A stretch of DNA of 51,742 nucleotides from JBCBXA01 sp039816825 (GTDB lineage: Bacteria; Pseudomonadota; Alphaproteobacteria; Rhizobiales; Rhizobiaceae): contig JBCBXA010000012.1 of the NCBI GenBank assembly GCA_039816825.1, positions 1 to 51,742 on the forward strand, read 5' to 3'. Positions 33,398 through 41,964 of the stretch are shown one piece after another (position 1 is the stretch's first letter; each line of letters opens with the position of its first letter). A program made the translations under genes and the position numbers. The notes under the pieces were generated by a model. The model made no database searches. It was not told the origin of the DNA and worked only from the letters and a program-made list of their open reading frames with translations.

Positions 33398-34039
33398 TTG
33401 GAAATTTCACGCACAATGAATGGCTTGATAGAGAGACATGTTGCTGGGTCGTTGCCGATGCCCCTCGACGTGCTGGCTCGTGCCCATCTGGAGATCAATC
33501 CGCGCAACCGCGCTTACGTCCGTGACCTTGAGGGTCTCATGGCAGACAATGCCATGGAAGTGGCGGATGGCGCACTGTCTGACCCTGAAGCGATGCTCGC
33601 AGACGTTTTCAACGCAGATGTAAGCGATCTTTCGGTGGCTCGCCAAGGAGCCAGACGCGAAGCCTGGATGCCTGATGCGATCAGCGAATTGATGGGCCCG
33701 CAGGAAGTCAGCTGGCGTGGGAAGATGCCAGGCTTCAAGGAAATGCACCTTGGAACAGTCGATGGTTGCGAAATGTCTCTGTTCTGGATCAAGGCAGGGC
33801 GTGCCATCCCCATGCACACGCATGAGGGGTCTGAAATGACGCTTGTTCTGGAAGGCGGTTTTAGCGACGGGCAGGGACACTATGTGCGCGGCGACATCTC
33901 GATCGCCGATCACAATGTAGATCACCGGCCTGTTGCCGATGATGACGGCCCTTGTATCGGCTTTGCCGTAACAACCGACGCGCTGCGGCTGACCGGTCCC
34001 ATTCGCGCTCGTATTCTGGATATTCTGGGCCGCGGCTGA
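33398..34039 (+). CDS. ChrR-family cupin regulator with degenerate anti-sigma zinc site
   Basis: 213 residues from the TTG at 33398 (GAGGG 5 nt upstream); ATG at 33416 has no ribosome-binding site. ChrR of R. sphaeroides holds sigma factor RpoE inactive until singlet oxygen acts. This protein matches ChrR with a one-residue offset. The cupin zinc ligands are all kept: H140, H142, E146, H176 (ChrR H141, H143, E147, H177). The anti-sigma site is not: ChrR H31, C35, C38 corresponds to H30, N34, N37 (AHLEINPRNR), and ChrR H6 has no counterpart. There is no rpoE gene beside it. It may be a zinc-free anti-sigma factor, or a regulator or enzyme of another kind. Confidence 0.85.
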   Translation: MEISRTMNGLIERHVAGSLPMPLDVLARAHLEINPRNRAYVRDLEGLMADNAMEVADGALSDPEAMLADVFNADVSDLSVARQGARREAWMPDAISELMGPQEVSWRGKMPGFKEMHLGTVDGCEMSLFWIKAGRAIPMHTHEGSEMTLVLEGGFSDGQGHYVRGDISIADHNVDHRPVADDDGPCIGFAVTTDALRLTGPIRARILDILGRG

Positions 34040-34044
34040 CTGGG

Positions 34045-34074
34045 TGATCCGAATTTTCGGCTGACCAACAAGCT
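34045..34074 (+). promoter_or_regulatory. Candidate RpoE-type -35 (TGATCC) upstream of the SDR gene
   Basis: A second TGATCC (34045-34050) lies just after the ChrR-like stop and about 65 nt before the SDR start. At 18-nt spacing the -10 position reads CAAGCT, which is poor. It is reported because it recurs in the same island. Confidence 0.25.
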
Positions 34075-34114
34075 ACGGCTGAAACGTTATAGCCCCTAAG
34101 GCGTTAGAGCTTCC

Positions 34115-34954
34115 ATGACTGACAAAAACAAACAGCCGCCGCTTTCGCGGCCCGAACCCGCACGGCCAAATGATGGAGTTGCCTGGATCACCGGTGCCAG
34201 TTCCGGAATAGGAAAGGCTCTTGCGCTCGAACTGGCTCAGGAAGGGTGGCACGTCATCGCCTCGGCCCGCAGCGAAGAGAAACTGAACAAGCTCGCTGCC
34301 ACGCCTATTGAGGGCAAGGGCCAGATCAGCGCGTGGCCGCTGGACGTGACGGACCGTGATGCCAGCGAGTCGGCCATTGAGGGAATCGAGGCGCAATACG
34401 GACCGATCGCAATGAGCGTCATGAATGCCGGTATCTTCAAGCCGGTGGCCGGCGAGGCGCTGGATACTGACGAATTCATCAAGACCTTCGATGTGAACTT
34501 GTACGGCGTTGTTTACTCGCTTGTTCCGCTGTTGGCCGCCATGCGGCGCCGGGGCAACGGGCAAGTGGCGCTGGTATCGTCGGTCACTGGCTATGGCGGC
34601 CTGCCATCAAGCGCCGCATACGGGGCCACCAAGGCTGCCCTTATCAATATGGCTGAGAGCCTAAAGTTCGACACCGACAAGTTCGGCGTGCTTATTCAGG
34701 TTGTGAATCCGGGCTTTGTCGACACCCCGGCCACGGAGGAAAACGCGTTCGAAATGCCCGCCCTGGTTCCCGTGGAAACGGCAGCGCGCCGCATCGCCGA
34801 GGGCCTGCGGGGTGGTGCCTTTGAGATCACCTTCCCAAAGCGGTTTACCTACGCGCTCAAGGGCCTCCAGTTCCTCCCGTACAGGCTCTACTTCTGGCTT
34901 CTGAAGCGGGGAACCAAGTGGAACGAACGGCCTCTTGAGCCACCAAAGGGCTGA
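34115..34954 (+). CDS. Short-chain dehydrogenase/reductase
   Basis: 279-residue classical SDR with ITGASSGIGKALAL (NAD(P) loop), MNAG, catalytic Ser in LVSSVTGYGG, and YGATK (Tyr-x-x-x-Lys). A short basic C-terminal helix (KGLQFLPYRLYFWLLKRGTKW) may touch the membrane. An SDR is one of the genes in the R. sphaeroides RpoE-ChrR-controlled locus (RSP_1087-1091, from memory), so a role in lipid oxidation products is plausible but inferred. It converges on the GPH transporter gene, 22 nt apart. Confidence 0.92.
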   Translation: MTDKNKQPPLSRPEPARPNDGVAWITGASSGIGKALALELAQEGWHVIASARSEEKLNKLAATPIEGKGQISAWPLDVTDRDASESAIEGIEAQYGPIAMSVMNAGIFKPVAGEALDTDEFIKTFDVNLYGVVYSLVPLLAAMRRRGNGQVALVSSVTGYGGLPSSAAYGATKAALINMAESLKFDTDKFGVLIQVVNPGFVDTPATEENAFEMPALVPVETAARRIAEGLRGGAFEITFPKRFTYALKGLQFLPYRLYFWLLKRGTKWNERPLEPPKG

Positions 34955-34976
34955 TGTCGCATCTTTGCTCTCCAGC

Positions 34977-36284
34977 TCATGCGCCAATCGAGGCTCGCGT
35001 CTCGAGCTGGCTGTCACGACTGATGGGGAAGTTCCAAATCACAGTGGCGGCCACAACCTTAAGAGCGATGGGCACGCCGGCGTAGAGCCAGGAGAGTGCG
35101 GTGAGGCCCGAGCCTGTCGTCGCGCTTGGATCGGCAGCGTCAAACCCCGCGAAACCCAAAATCGGAAAAGCGATTCCAGCCGCAAGTGCCAGAGATAGCT
35201 TTGTGGCCAGGCTCCATGCCGCAAAGTAAGTGCCGGACCGTTGTTCGCCACCAGCGGCTGTATCCACATCGATGACATCGGCTTGGATGGCCGATGGCAA
35301 AGCCAGATCACCACCCACGCATAAGCCGGTCAGAACGCAGATGATGGCAAATGCAGTTGTATCGCCTGGTCCGAGGTTGAGGGCGAATGCGAAAACCAGG
35401 CACGCGCTCAGCATGGAGATTGACCAGCTTCGGTGCTTGCTCGTGCGCCGCGCGATGGCCGTGAACAAAGGCACTCCTGCCACGCCACATAGGAAGTAGA
35501 GAAACAGAAGCGGCCCTTGCCAGTCCGGCGCCTGAAGCACGCCAGCGACGAAGAACAGGAAGAGGCTTGCCGGAAGCCCGTTGGCAAGGCCGTTCAGCAA
35601 ATAGGCCAGGAGAAGGCGCAGAAACGGCCCATTGGCTCGCATCTGCCGCAAACCGCTGAGGATCGAAAGTCGCGTCTTGCTCACATCGTCGGGTTCCGGC
35701 ACCCGCCACAAGGCAAGTCCGCCGAACACTGGCAAAGTGATCGCCACCAGAACAGCCAGAGCTGCCAGTCCGTGGAATGCGCTGGCATCGTCCAGACCAA
35801 AAAATGAAAACGGGACTGCGATGGCCAGCAGCGTACCAAGCAGGATGAAGCCTTCGCGACTGGCCGTGACGCGGGCGCGCTCATCATAGTCACCGCTCAA
35901 TTCAGCCCCCCACGCCGAGTAGGGCAGGATGGCCATCGTATACCCGATGGACAGGATGATGCCCCAGCCGATCAGATAGGCGACGCTGACATCGATCGGC
36001 GGCCAGAAGAGCGCAAACGTCGCTGTAACCACAACGGGGATGGACGCCAGGAACCAGGTCTTGCGCCGCCCAAACCTGTTGCCGAAACGGTCCGACGCCC
36101 AGCCAATCAGGGGGTCGCTAGCAGCGTCAGCAATTCTGATGGCAAACAGAGCTGTGCCGATTGCGGCAAGGGGCAAGCCCAAGGCATCGGCATAGAATTC
36201 GGGCAGCAGGATGTAGAGGGGCAGGGTGAGTGCTGCCAGTGGCACGCCGGGCGCACCATAGGCCAGCAAAACGCTCCATCTCAA
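34977..36284 (-). CDS. GPH-family (glycoside-pentoside-hexuronide) MFS transporter
   Basis: 435 residues with about 11-12 membrane segments. The GPH family pattern is seen in FAIRIADAASDPLIGWASDR with the RFGRRKTWFLASIP loop, YSAWGAELSGDYDERARVTA, and repeated Gly-rich helices. The annotated start is a TTG at 36284, with a distant GGAG, so the start is uncertain. It is the last gene of the photolyase operon (22 nt after the Cfa-like gene). GPH transporters are present in the RpoE-ChrR locus of R. sphaeroides. The substrate is unknown. Confidence 0.87.
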   Translation of the reverse strand: MRWSVLLAYGAPGVPLAALTLPLYILLPEFYADALGLPLAAIGTALFAIRIADAASDPLIGWASDRFGNRFGRRKTWFLASIPVVVTATFALFWPPIDVSVAYLIGWGIILSIGYTMAILPYSAWGAELSGDYDERARVTASREGFILLGTLLAIAVPFSFFGLDDASAFHGLAALAVLVAITLPVFGGLALWRVPEPDDVSKTRLSILSGLRQMRANGPFLRLLLAYLLNGLANGLPASLFLFFVAGVLQAPDWQGPLLFLYFLCGVAGVPLFTAIARRTSKHRSWSISMLSACLVFAFALNLGPGDTTAFAIICVLTGLCVGGDLALPSAIQADVIDVDTAAGGEQRSGTYFAAWSLATKLSLALAAGIAFPILGFAGFDAADPSATTGSGLTALSWLYAGVPIALKVVAATVIWNFPISRDSQLETRASIGA

Positions 36285-36306
36285 CGTCGGCCCAGACTCT
36301 CCTGAT

Positions 36307-37596
36307 CTATGCGTGTTGATAGATCACCTGACGCACATCGATTGTTTCCTGCCGAAAGCCAGCTTCGCAGTAGAAGAGATAGAACTCCCATGTTCGCCGG
36401 AAGCGGTCGTCAAAGCCCATAGGAGCAATCTTGGGCCACGCCGCCACAAACCGCTCGCGCCAGATGCGAAGGGTCTCGGCATAATCCTGCGGGAAGATCA
36501 GTTGATCGCAGATAGCCAAGCCAGCCTGTCTACCCTGATCGACCATGGTCTGCGGGCTGAGTAGCATTCCACCAGGGAAAATGTATCGCTGAATGAAGTC
36601 AGGCGCCTGCCGGTAGGTCTGAAAGTCGCCTTCATTGATGCAAATAGCCTGAATGCCTGCTTTGCCATTCGGTTTGAGCGATTGCGAGATCGTTCCAAAG
36701 TAGGATGGCCAGTAGCTCTCACCCACGGCCTCAATCATCTCGATGGAAGCGATGGCATCGTAGGATCCACTTTCGTCGCGATAGTCCTGGAATACGATAT
36801 CGACCTTGTCAGTCAGGCTCGCATCCTGAACGCGCCGCTTTGCGTAATCGAACTGTTCGCGCGAGATTGTCAGGCATTTGAGGTGCGCGCCGAACTCTTT
36901 TGCGGCCAGTTCCGCAAAGCCACCCCAGCCGCAGCCAATCTCCAAGACCTGGCTGTCAGGGGTCAGTTCGAGGCTTGTTGCGAGGGCGCGATACTTGGCG
37001 TTCTGGGCGTCCTCAAGCGACATGTTCTCAGCCTCGAACAGGGCCGAGGAATAGGTCATCGTTTCATCAAGCCACAGATCGTAGAAGGCATTGCCGAGGT
37101 CATAGTGGGCAGAGATGTTGCGCTTCGAGCCAGCTTTCGTGTTTCGGTTTAGAAAATGGCGGATCTGCGCGATCAGTCGAACGAGGAAACCCTGCTCGTA
37201 CAGCGGTGAGACCGACCAGTTCAAAAGGGCGAACTCCAAAACTTTTGCCGGATCAGAGCTTTCCCACTCGTGCTGTATGTAGCTCTCGGCCGTGCCGATT
37301 GAATTGGCGCGGAGGGTTCGGGTGAGGATGCCCCAGTTCTTCAGCACAAGATCGGCTACGGGCCCATCTTCAGCGCCCCGGATGATGAACTTTTCGCCCG
37401 TTGGAACGGTGAGCGTCAGCGACCCAGATTTGCAAGATACGAGCCGCCTCAGAACCGTTTTGGCGACCAGTGGTAGGTCCGAGATGTCTTCTTCCACACG
37501 CTCCGGTGTGAGAATAAAGGCATCGGTTTGATCCGGTGCTGCATCATTGGCGAAATCAGTGGTGTGTTCGGATTGTGTGGCGGTATGTCCGTCCAT
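36307..37596 (-). CDS. Cfa-like SAM-dependent fatty-acyl-phospholipid methyltransferase (possible UfaM type)
   Basis: 429 residues of the cyclopropane fatty acid synthase family. It acts on unsaturated acyl chains of phospholipids. Motifs: NISAHYDLGNAFYDLW, the SAM loop VLEIGCGWGGFAELAA (217-232), DYRDESGSYD and DFIQRYIFPGGMLLSP. Against E. coli Cfa, E239 (E289) and I268 (I318) are kept, but the bicarbonate-binding C139 is S184 and H266 is Q316. This argues against cyclopropane formation and for a methyl-branching enzyme of the kind that starts furan fatty acid synthesis in R. sphaeroides. GAGG sits 7 nt before the ATG. It lies 16 nt after the DUF1365 gene. Confidence 0.9.
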   Translation of the reverse strand: MDGHTATQSEHTTDFANDAAPDQTDAFILTPERVEEDISDLPLVAKTVLRRLVSCKSGSLTLTVPTGEKFIIRGAEDGPVADLVLKNWGILTRTLRANSIGTAESYIQHEWESSDPAKVLEFALLNWSVSPLYEQGFLVRLIAQIRHFLNRNTKAGSKRNISAHYDLGNAFYDLWLDETMTYSSALFEAENMSLEDAQNAKYRALATSLELTPDSQVLEIGCGWGGFAELAAKEFGAHLKCLTISREQFDYAKRRVQDASLTDKVDIVFQDYRDESGSYDAIASIEMIEAVGESYWPSYFGTISQSLKPNGKAGIQAICINEGDFQTYRQAPDFIQRYIFPGGMLLSPQTMVDQGRQAGLAICDQLIFPQDYAETLRIWRERFVAAWPKIAPMGFDDRFRRTWEFYLFYCEAGFRQETIDVRQVIYQHA

Positions 37597-37612
37597 TCCT
37601 TCGCCTCGTTAC

Positions 37613-38458
37613 TCAAATATGGGGCGAGCCGGCTTCGGTATCGCCAAAACTCACCGCCTCTGGAGGTGGAGGAGACGAACGAAATTTCGCACCCTTCCAC
37701 CACAATTTGAGAGCTTCATAGTGAATGCCCAACCAAACTTTGGCGGAAAATGCCCCCATCGACAATGCGGTTGCCAGAATCGCGCTGTTGGAAACTGTCT
37801 GAGCCTGCCCAGCGAAACTGGCGGCCAGAGAAGGGCCATTTGAGTCATGTTCCAGAATACGCAAACGGATTTCGTCGCCGGGCGGCAGGATGCGGAAATC
37901 GTACCGCTGGGCCATATCCATGAAGGGCGACACATGAAGACGCTTGCGCCGGCTTTGCCGGATGCCCGCTGGTGAAACCTCGCCATCGCGGACGGGCGCA
38001 ACATAAGTGTGCATTTCGCCAAACGTGTTGCGCACCTCGTAGATGAGGCAAGCCAGAGCCGGTCCACGCCATATGAAATAGACTGAGATCGGATTGAACG
38101 CCCGCCCGGCAATCCTTGGATAGAACATCAGTTCGACCCATAGCCTGTGATCGTCCGGGTTATCAGTGCCGTCCAACCCTGCCTTTCTAGCAAGCCTGAG
38201 AGCATACTCATACAGGCTTTCCCCAAAGGGGCGTTTAGCGTTGGTGGCTGATCCGAAATCCTTTTCATGAAATGAAAGAAGTCCGTTGCGGTTGACTTTG
38301 AAAAGGCTCGCCGTTTTGCCGGCTTCCTCGAGCCGCGATAGGTCAATCACCGCGCTCACCACATTGTAGGTGAAACGATGCTCCAGCTCCCCAAGTCGCG
38401 CGTGCATAACCTTGCCTTTGTAGAGGCGCAGGGCAGGTGGCTGGGTGCTCTCCGGCAT
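37613..38458 (-). CDS. DUF1365 family protein
   Basis: 281 residues from the ATG at 38458 (MPESTQPPALRLYKGKVM), 7 nt after the upstream stop; a longer in-frame extension is not credible. DUF1365 motifs: HARLGELEHRFTYNVVSAVIDL, FYPRIAGRAFNPISVYFIW, NTFGEMHTYV and KRLHVSPFMDMAQRYDF. In alphaproteobacteria it nearly always sits between an FAD amine-oxidase-like gene and a Cfa-like gene, as here. It is a candidate for a step in acyl-chain modification, perhaps the oxygenation step (UfaO) or an accessory one; I am not sure which named protein it matches. Confidence 0.88.
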   Translation of the reverse strand: MPESTQPPALRLYKGKVMHARLGELEHRFTYNVVSAVIDLSRLEEAGKTASLFKVNRNGLLSFHEKDFGSATNAKRPFGESLYEYALRLARKAGLDGTDNPDDHRLWVELMFYPRIAGRAFNPISVYFIWRGPALACLIYEVRNTFGEMHTYVAPVRDGEVSPAGIRQSRRKRLHVSPFMDMAQRYDFRILPPGDEIRLRILEHDSNGPSLAASFAGQAQTVSNSAILATALSMGAFSAKVWLGIHYEALKLWWKGAKFRSSPPPPEAVSFGDTEAGSPHI

Positions 38459-38465
38459 CGAGTAT

Positions 38466-39770
38466 TTACTCCGCAGCGTCTGCCACAGCGACCGAGGCAG
38501 CGCGCCAGGGGATGCGTGCCCCCAGTAGTTCCGCCACATCAAGGCCGGAACGCAGACCGTCTTCGTGGAACCCGTAACCTGTCCAGGCGCCGCAAAAATA
38601 GGTTCCGCGCGCGCCTTGTATGGCTGGCAGTTTAGTTTGAGCTTCCATGGACGCGCCGTCGAACGCCGGATGCGCATACTCGTACTCACCGAACACAAGG
38701 TCCGACCTGGGCGCGTCAGGTGGGTTCAGCGTCACAAAGAGTGGTTTGGACTTATCAATGCTCTGAAGCCTGTTCATCCAGTAGGTCACGCATATGTCCC
38801 GGTCGTGCCGACCGTCCTCGGTCAAATCCATGTAGTTCCATGACGCCCATTTGGCGCGGTTTTTGGGCATGAACGATGGATCACGGTGCAGATAAACCTT
38901 GTTGGTCTTGTACGGCACCGACGACAGAACCTCCGCTTCCAGATCGCTCGGATCAGCCAGGGCCGCCAGTGCCTGATCGGAGTGGCAAGCGAAAATGACC
39001 GCGTCGAAAGCCTCTTCTTGCGGTTCGCCCCGCACATTGATGAACACCTGATTACCGTGTCTTCGGACGCGGTCCACGGGCGACGCCATCCGAATGCGCC
39101 CCAGTAGGGGAGCCAGGAGCTTGCGAACATAGTTCTCGCTTCCGCCCTTCACCGTGTACCAGACCGGGCTGTTCCAATCTAAGATTCGGTGATTGGCGAA
39201 GAACTGGACGAAGCTGTCGGCAGGGAACTTGGTGAAGTCGCCGCCCGGCGTTGACCAGATGGCCGCGCCCATGGGCAGAAGGAACTCCTCACCGAGCGCG
39301 GGATCATACCTTTTGCAATAGTCACCCAGGGTCAGACCGGCCAACCGGCCAGCTTCCAGATCTTCGATGGACTGCCGCGCAAAGCGCCGGATTTCACTCA
39401 CAAGCTTGCGAAAGGACGGGCGGAGGAAGTTGGGCGCTGAGGCCAGGATGGCCGTGTAGTCGGACAGGTTCCATTCCTGTCGCTTGCGATGCCCGGTACG
39501 CCGGGAAACACAGAAACTCATGTTGGATGCGATGGTTTCAACGCCCAGTTCGTCAAACAGGCCGACCAGATCCGGATAATTGTGCTCATTGTAGACGATG
39601 AACCCCGTGTCCACCGATACCGGCGTGCCATCATAGTCGATCGTCACGGTCGCTGCGTGCCCGCCGGCTCTGTTGTCCGCTTCAAACAGCGTCACGTGAT
39701 GGTTCGCGTGATGCAGCGCCCAGGCGGCCGAGTTACCGGCAATGCCTGACCCAATGACAGCAATTTTCAT
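38466..39770 (-). CDS. FAD-dependent amine-oxidase-like protein (possible acyl desaturase, UfaD type)
   Basis: 434 residues from the ATG at 39770, with AAGGGG about 9 nt upstream (the in-frame ATG at 39779 is too close to it). N-terminal FAD fold KIAVIGSGIAGNSAAWAL followed by FEADNRAGGHAAT. The late FAD motif is YFCGAWTGYGFHEDGLRSG. Related proteins in RpoE-ChrR loci are annotated amine oxidase. In furan fatty acid synthesis, UfaD is a flavin-linked desaturase of methylated acyl chains. Operon context supports that role here, but this is inference. Confidence 0.9.
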   Translation of the reverse strand: MKIAVIGSGIAGNSAAWALHHANHHVTLFEADNRAGGHAATVTIDYDGTPVSVDTGFIVYNEHNYPDLVGLFDELGVETIASNMSFCVSRRTGHRKRQEWNLSDYTAILASAPNFLRPSFRKLVSEIRRFARQSIEDLEAGRLAGLTLGDYCKRYDPALGEEFLLPMGAAIWSTPGGDFTKFPADSFVQFFANHRILDWNSPVWYTVKGGSENYVRKLLAPLLGRIRMASPVDRVRRHGNQVFINVRGEPQEEAFDAVIFACHSDQALAALADPSDLEAEVLSSVPYKTNKVYLHRDPSFMPKNRAKWASWNYMDLTEDGRHDRDICVTYWMNRLQSIDKSKPLFVTLNPPDAPRSDLVFGEYEYAHPAFDGASMEAQTKLPAIQGARGTYFCGAWTGYGFHEDGLRSGLDVAELLGARIPWRAASVAVADAAE

Positions 39771-39835
39771 ATGGTACATCCCCTTAATGCCATCTTCTAC
39801 GCTGGGCGCTGCGAGGCGGATTGCTGCAAAGGCAA

Positions 39836-41344
39836 TCAGGCAGAACTTTTTGTTTTGGCTGGCTTATCGTCATTGATGTTCTTGAGGGTGGCGAAGGCAT
39901 CCAGCGCCCGCTCGCGCCCAAATTTGTGGTCCACGACCGGTCGTGGATATGTTTCGCCAAGCCGAATGCCTGCGTCTCGCAACTCGACCAATGAGGCGGT
40001 CCAGGGCTGATGAATCACCTTCTTGGGCAGCCCGGACAGTTCGGGCACCCAACGTCGGACGTAATCTCCGTTCGGATCGAACTTCTCGCCCTGTGTGATG
40101 GGGTTGAAGACGCGGAAGTAGGGCGCAGCGTCGGCACCCGATCCGCCGATCCACTGCCAGCTGGCGCTGTTTGATGCCGGGTCCGAGTCGACCAGAGTGT
40201 CCCAAAACCAGTCTTCGCCTTCCCGCCAGTCAAACAGCAGGTGCTTGACCAGAAGCGAACCCACGATCATGCGGACGCGATTGTGCATCCAGCCCGTGTG
40301 GTAGAGCTGGCGCATACCCGCATCCACGATCGGGTATCCGGTCTTGCCGTCTTGCCAGGCTTTAAGTTCGTCGGAGTGATCGACGGCCGGTCGCCACGGA
40401 AAATGATCGAATTTGGGTTGGTGGTTTTCCGTGCCGATTGTCGGGAAGTGGTAGAGCAGGTGGTAAGAGAACTCCCGCCACACCAGCTCCTTCCGAAACG
40501 TCTCTGTGGACGCATTTTCACGGCCGCGCGCAGCGTCCCGTGCCTTGGACCAGAGCTGATAGGGCGAAATATGTCCCCATCTCAGATAGGGAGACATCAT
40601 GGACGTGCCGTCGACTGCCGGCAGGTCACGGTCAGTGCCGTAAGAGAAGAGCGCAGAGCGCATGAACGAATCGGCCCTCGCATGGGCCGCGGCCTCTCCA
40701 ACCGTCCATGTTTCCCTGAGGCCGCCGGCCCAGTCGGGCTTTGATGGCAGCAATTGCCAGTCATTGAGATCGTCCGATGCGATGTCGTGTTCGCCGGCGT
40801 TCAGAGCCTTGGGGGCTGGAAGAGGCCCCCGAGGTTCCGGGCCCGCCGACAGGTTCTTCCAAAATGGTGTGTAAACGCGATAAGCGCCGCCAGATCCGGT
40901 CAGAACCTTTGCAGGCTCATGCAAAAGGGCGCCCTGATGAGACCTGACAATGATTCCATTGTCTGACAGCTCACGCTTTATCTGACCGTCGATGGCCTGC
41001 TCCGCCGGCCCGTATCGTCGGTTCCAGTGGACTGCTTTGGCAGCGGTTTCCGAAACGAGATCGGTAAGCACCTCGTGCGCCGGCCCTCGACGGAGGATCA
41101 GTTGCACGCCAAACTGTTTGCTCAAGTCTTCGCTGAAGGCCTCAATCGCTTGGTGCAGCCACCAACGCGCGGCGCCACCGAAGGCGCGCAGCCCATCGCT
41201 GACTTCATCGAAGATATAGACCGGAATGACATCCTCTGCCGTTTCGCTTGCTGCCAGCAGAGCCGGGTTGTCCGCAATCCGAAAATCGTTGCGCAACCAG
41301 ACAATTGCGGCCTCAACTCTGGGTGGCTGATTGTCGGACGGCAC
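39836..41344 (-). CDS. phrB: Deoxyribodipyrimidine photolyase (class I CPD type)
   Basis: 502 residues. Uses blue light and FADH- to repair cyclobutane pyrimidine dimers. The N-terminal antenna domain begins AAIVWLRNDFRIADNPAL; the FAD domain has ELVWREFSYHLLYHFP, MHNRVRMIVGSLLVKHLL, DWFWDTLVDSDPASNSASWQW and GADAAPYFRVFNP. The start is a GTG at 41344 with AGAGGA 7 nt upstream. It leads an operon with the FAD, DUF1365, Cfa-like and GPH genes. A photolyase (phrA) is also in the RpoE-ChrR regulon of R. sphaeroides. I found no TGATCC promoter in 41345-41530. Confidence 0.95.
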   Translation of the reverse strand: MPSDNQPPRVEAAIVWLRNDFRIADNPALLAASETAEDVIPVYIFDEVSDGLRAFGGAARWWLHQAIEAFSEDLSKQFGVQLILRRGPAHEVLTDLVSETAAKAVHWNRRYGPAEQAIDGQIKRELSDNGIIVRSHQGALLHEPAKVLTGSGGAYRVYTPFWKNLSAGPEPRGPLPAPKALNAGEHDIASDDLNDWQLLPSKPDWAGGLRETWTVGEAAAHARADSFMRSALFSYGTDRDLPAVDGTSMMSPYLRWGHISPYQLWSKARDAARGRENASTETFRKELVWREFSYHLLYHFPTIGTENHQPKFDHFPWRPAVDHSDELKAWQDGKTGYPIVDAGMRQLYHTGWMHNRVRMIVGSLLVKHLLFDWREGEDWFWDTLVDSDPASNSASWQWIGGSGADAAPYFRVFNPITQGEKFDPNGDYVRRWVPELSGLPKKVIHQPWTASLVELRDAGIRLGETYPRPVVDHKFGRERALDAFATLKNINDDKPAKTKSSA

Positions 41345-41530
41345 GTCTTTTCCTCTGCATGGGCATCAATGCCATGCAATTGTCGCTTCGAAGGAAAAAG
41401 GCAAGGCGAGTTGTTGCGGCGTTTTGGATTGGCGCAACCATATTCATCAAGAGGCCTTGCTTGCGGCTGGCGATGGCCATACACGGTGCCGGTCTGCAAA
41501 TAGCGGGCTGTATCAACGGCTCACCGGATC

Positions 41531-41604
41531 GGCCTCGTGGCGGAGTGGTGACGCAGCGGATTGCAAATCCGTGTACCCCGGTTCGATTCCGGGCGAGGCC
41601 TCCA
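41531..41604 (+). tRNA. tRNA-Cys (GCA)
   Basis: Starts GGCCTCG and ends CGAGGCC-T-CCA, giving a perfect acceptor stem with encoded CCA. The anticodon loop TTGCAAA carries GCA. T-loop GTTCGATTC. 74 nt. Confidence 0.96.
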
Positions 41605-41701
41605 ACGGCCGGTGAGTTTTGAGATGCGGTTTGGGCTTGGCAGGCACGATGCGTTTGGTTAGACAGGCGCAAATCGGATGGTGCCTTAGTGCGCTATTCG
41701 T

Positions 41702-41776
41702 TCCCCGGTAGCTCAGTGGTAGAGCAAGCGACTGTTAATCGCTTGGTCGCTGGTTCGAATCCGGCCCGGGGAGCCA
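41702..41776 (+). tRNA. tRNA-Asn (GUU)
   Basis: Starts TCCCCGG and ends CCGGGGA-G-CCA, with encoded CCA. Anticodon loop CTGTTAA carries GUU. T-loop GTTCGAATC. 75 nt. An intrinsic terminator follows. Confidence 0.96.
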
Positions 41777-41783
41777 GATTTGA

Positions 41784-41813
41784 GGGGCGCTGGCATTGGC
41801 CACGCCCCTTTTT
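41784..41813 (+). terminator. Intrinsic terminator after tRNA-Asn
   Basis: GGGGCG (41784-41789) pairs with CGCCCC (41803-41808); inside it TGGC pairs with GCCA around an ATTG loop, with one bulged C. A run of five T follows. Confidence 0.85.
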
Positions 41814-41964
41814 CTTGCCGGGATTGCCCGCAAGCCCGCTTTAGCATCACCTACGGCTCAAATCCTGGCTCAACTTGCCGCTGGAAATGGAATTACCACT
41901 ATGGCAATCGGCTCGCACGCTGCGTTAGACAGTGCTGCAGCGCAGAACGGCGACGGTAGGTTTC

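Noticed and set aside
38459..38698. 80-residue extension of the DUF1365 gene
   Set aside because: It lies entirely within the FAD-protein gene on the same strand in another frame; DUF1365 homology starts at 38458.
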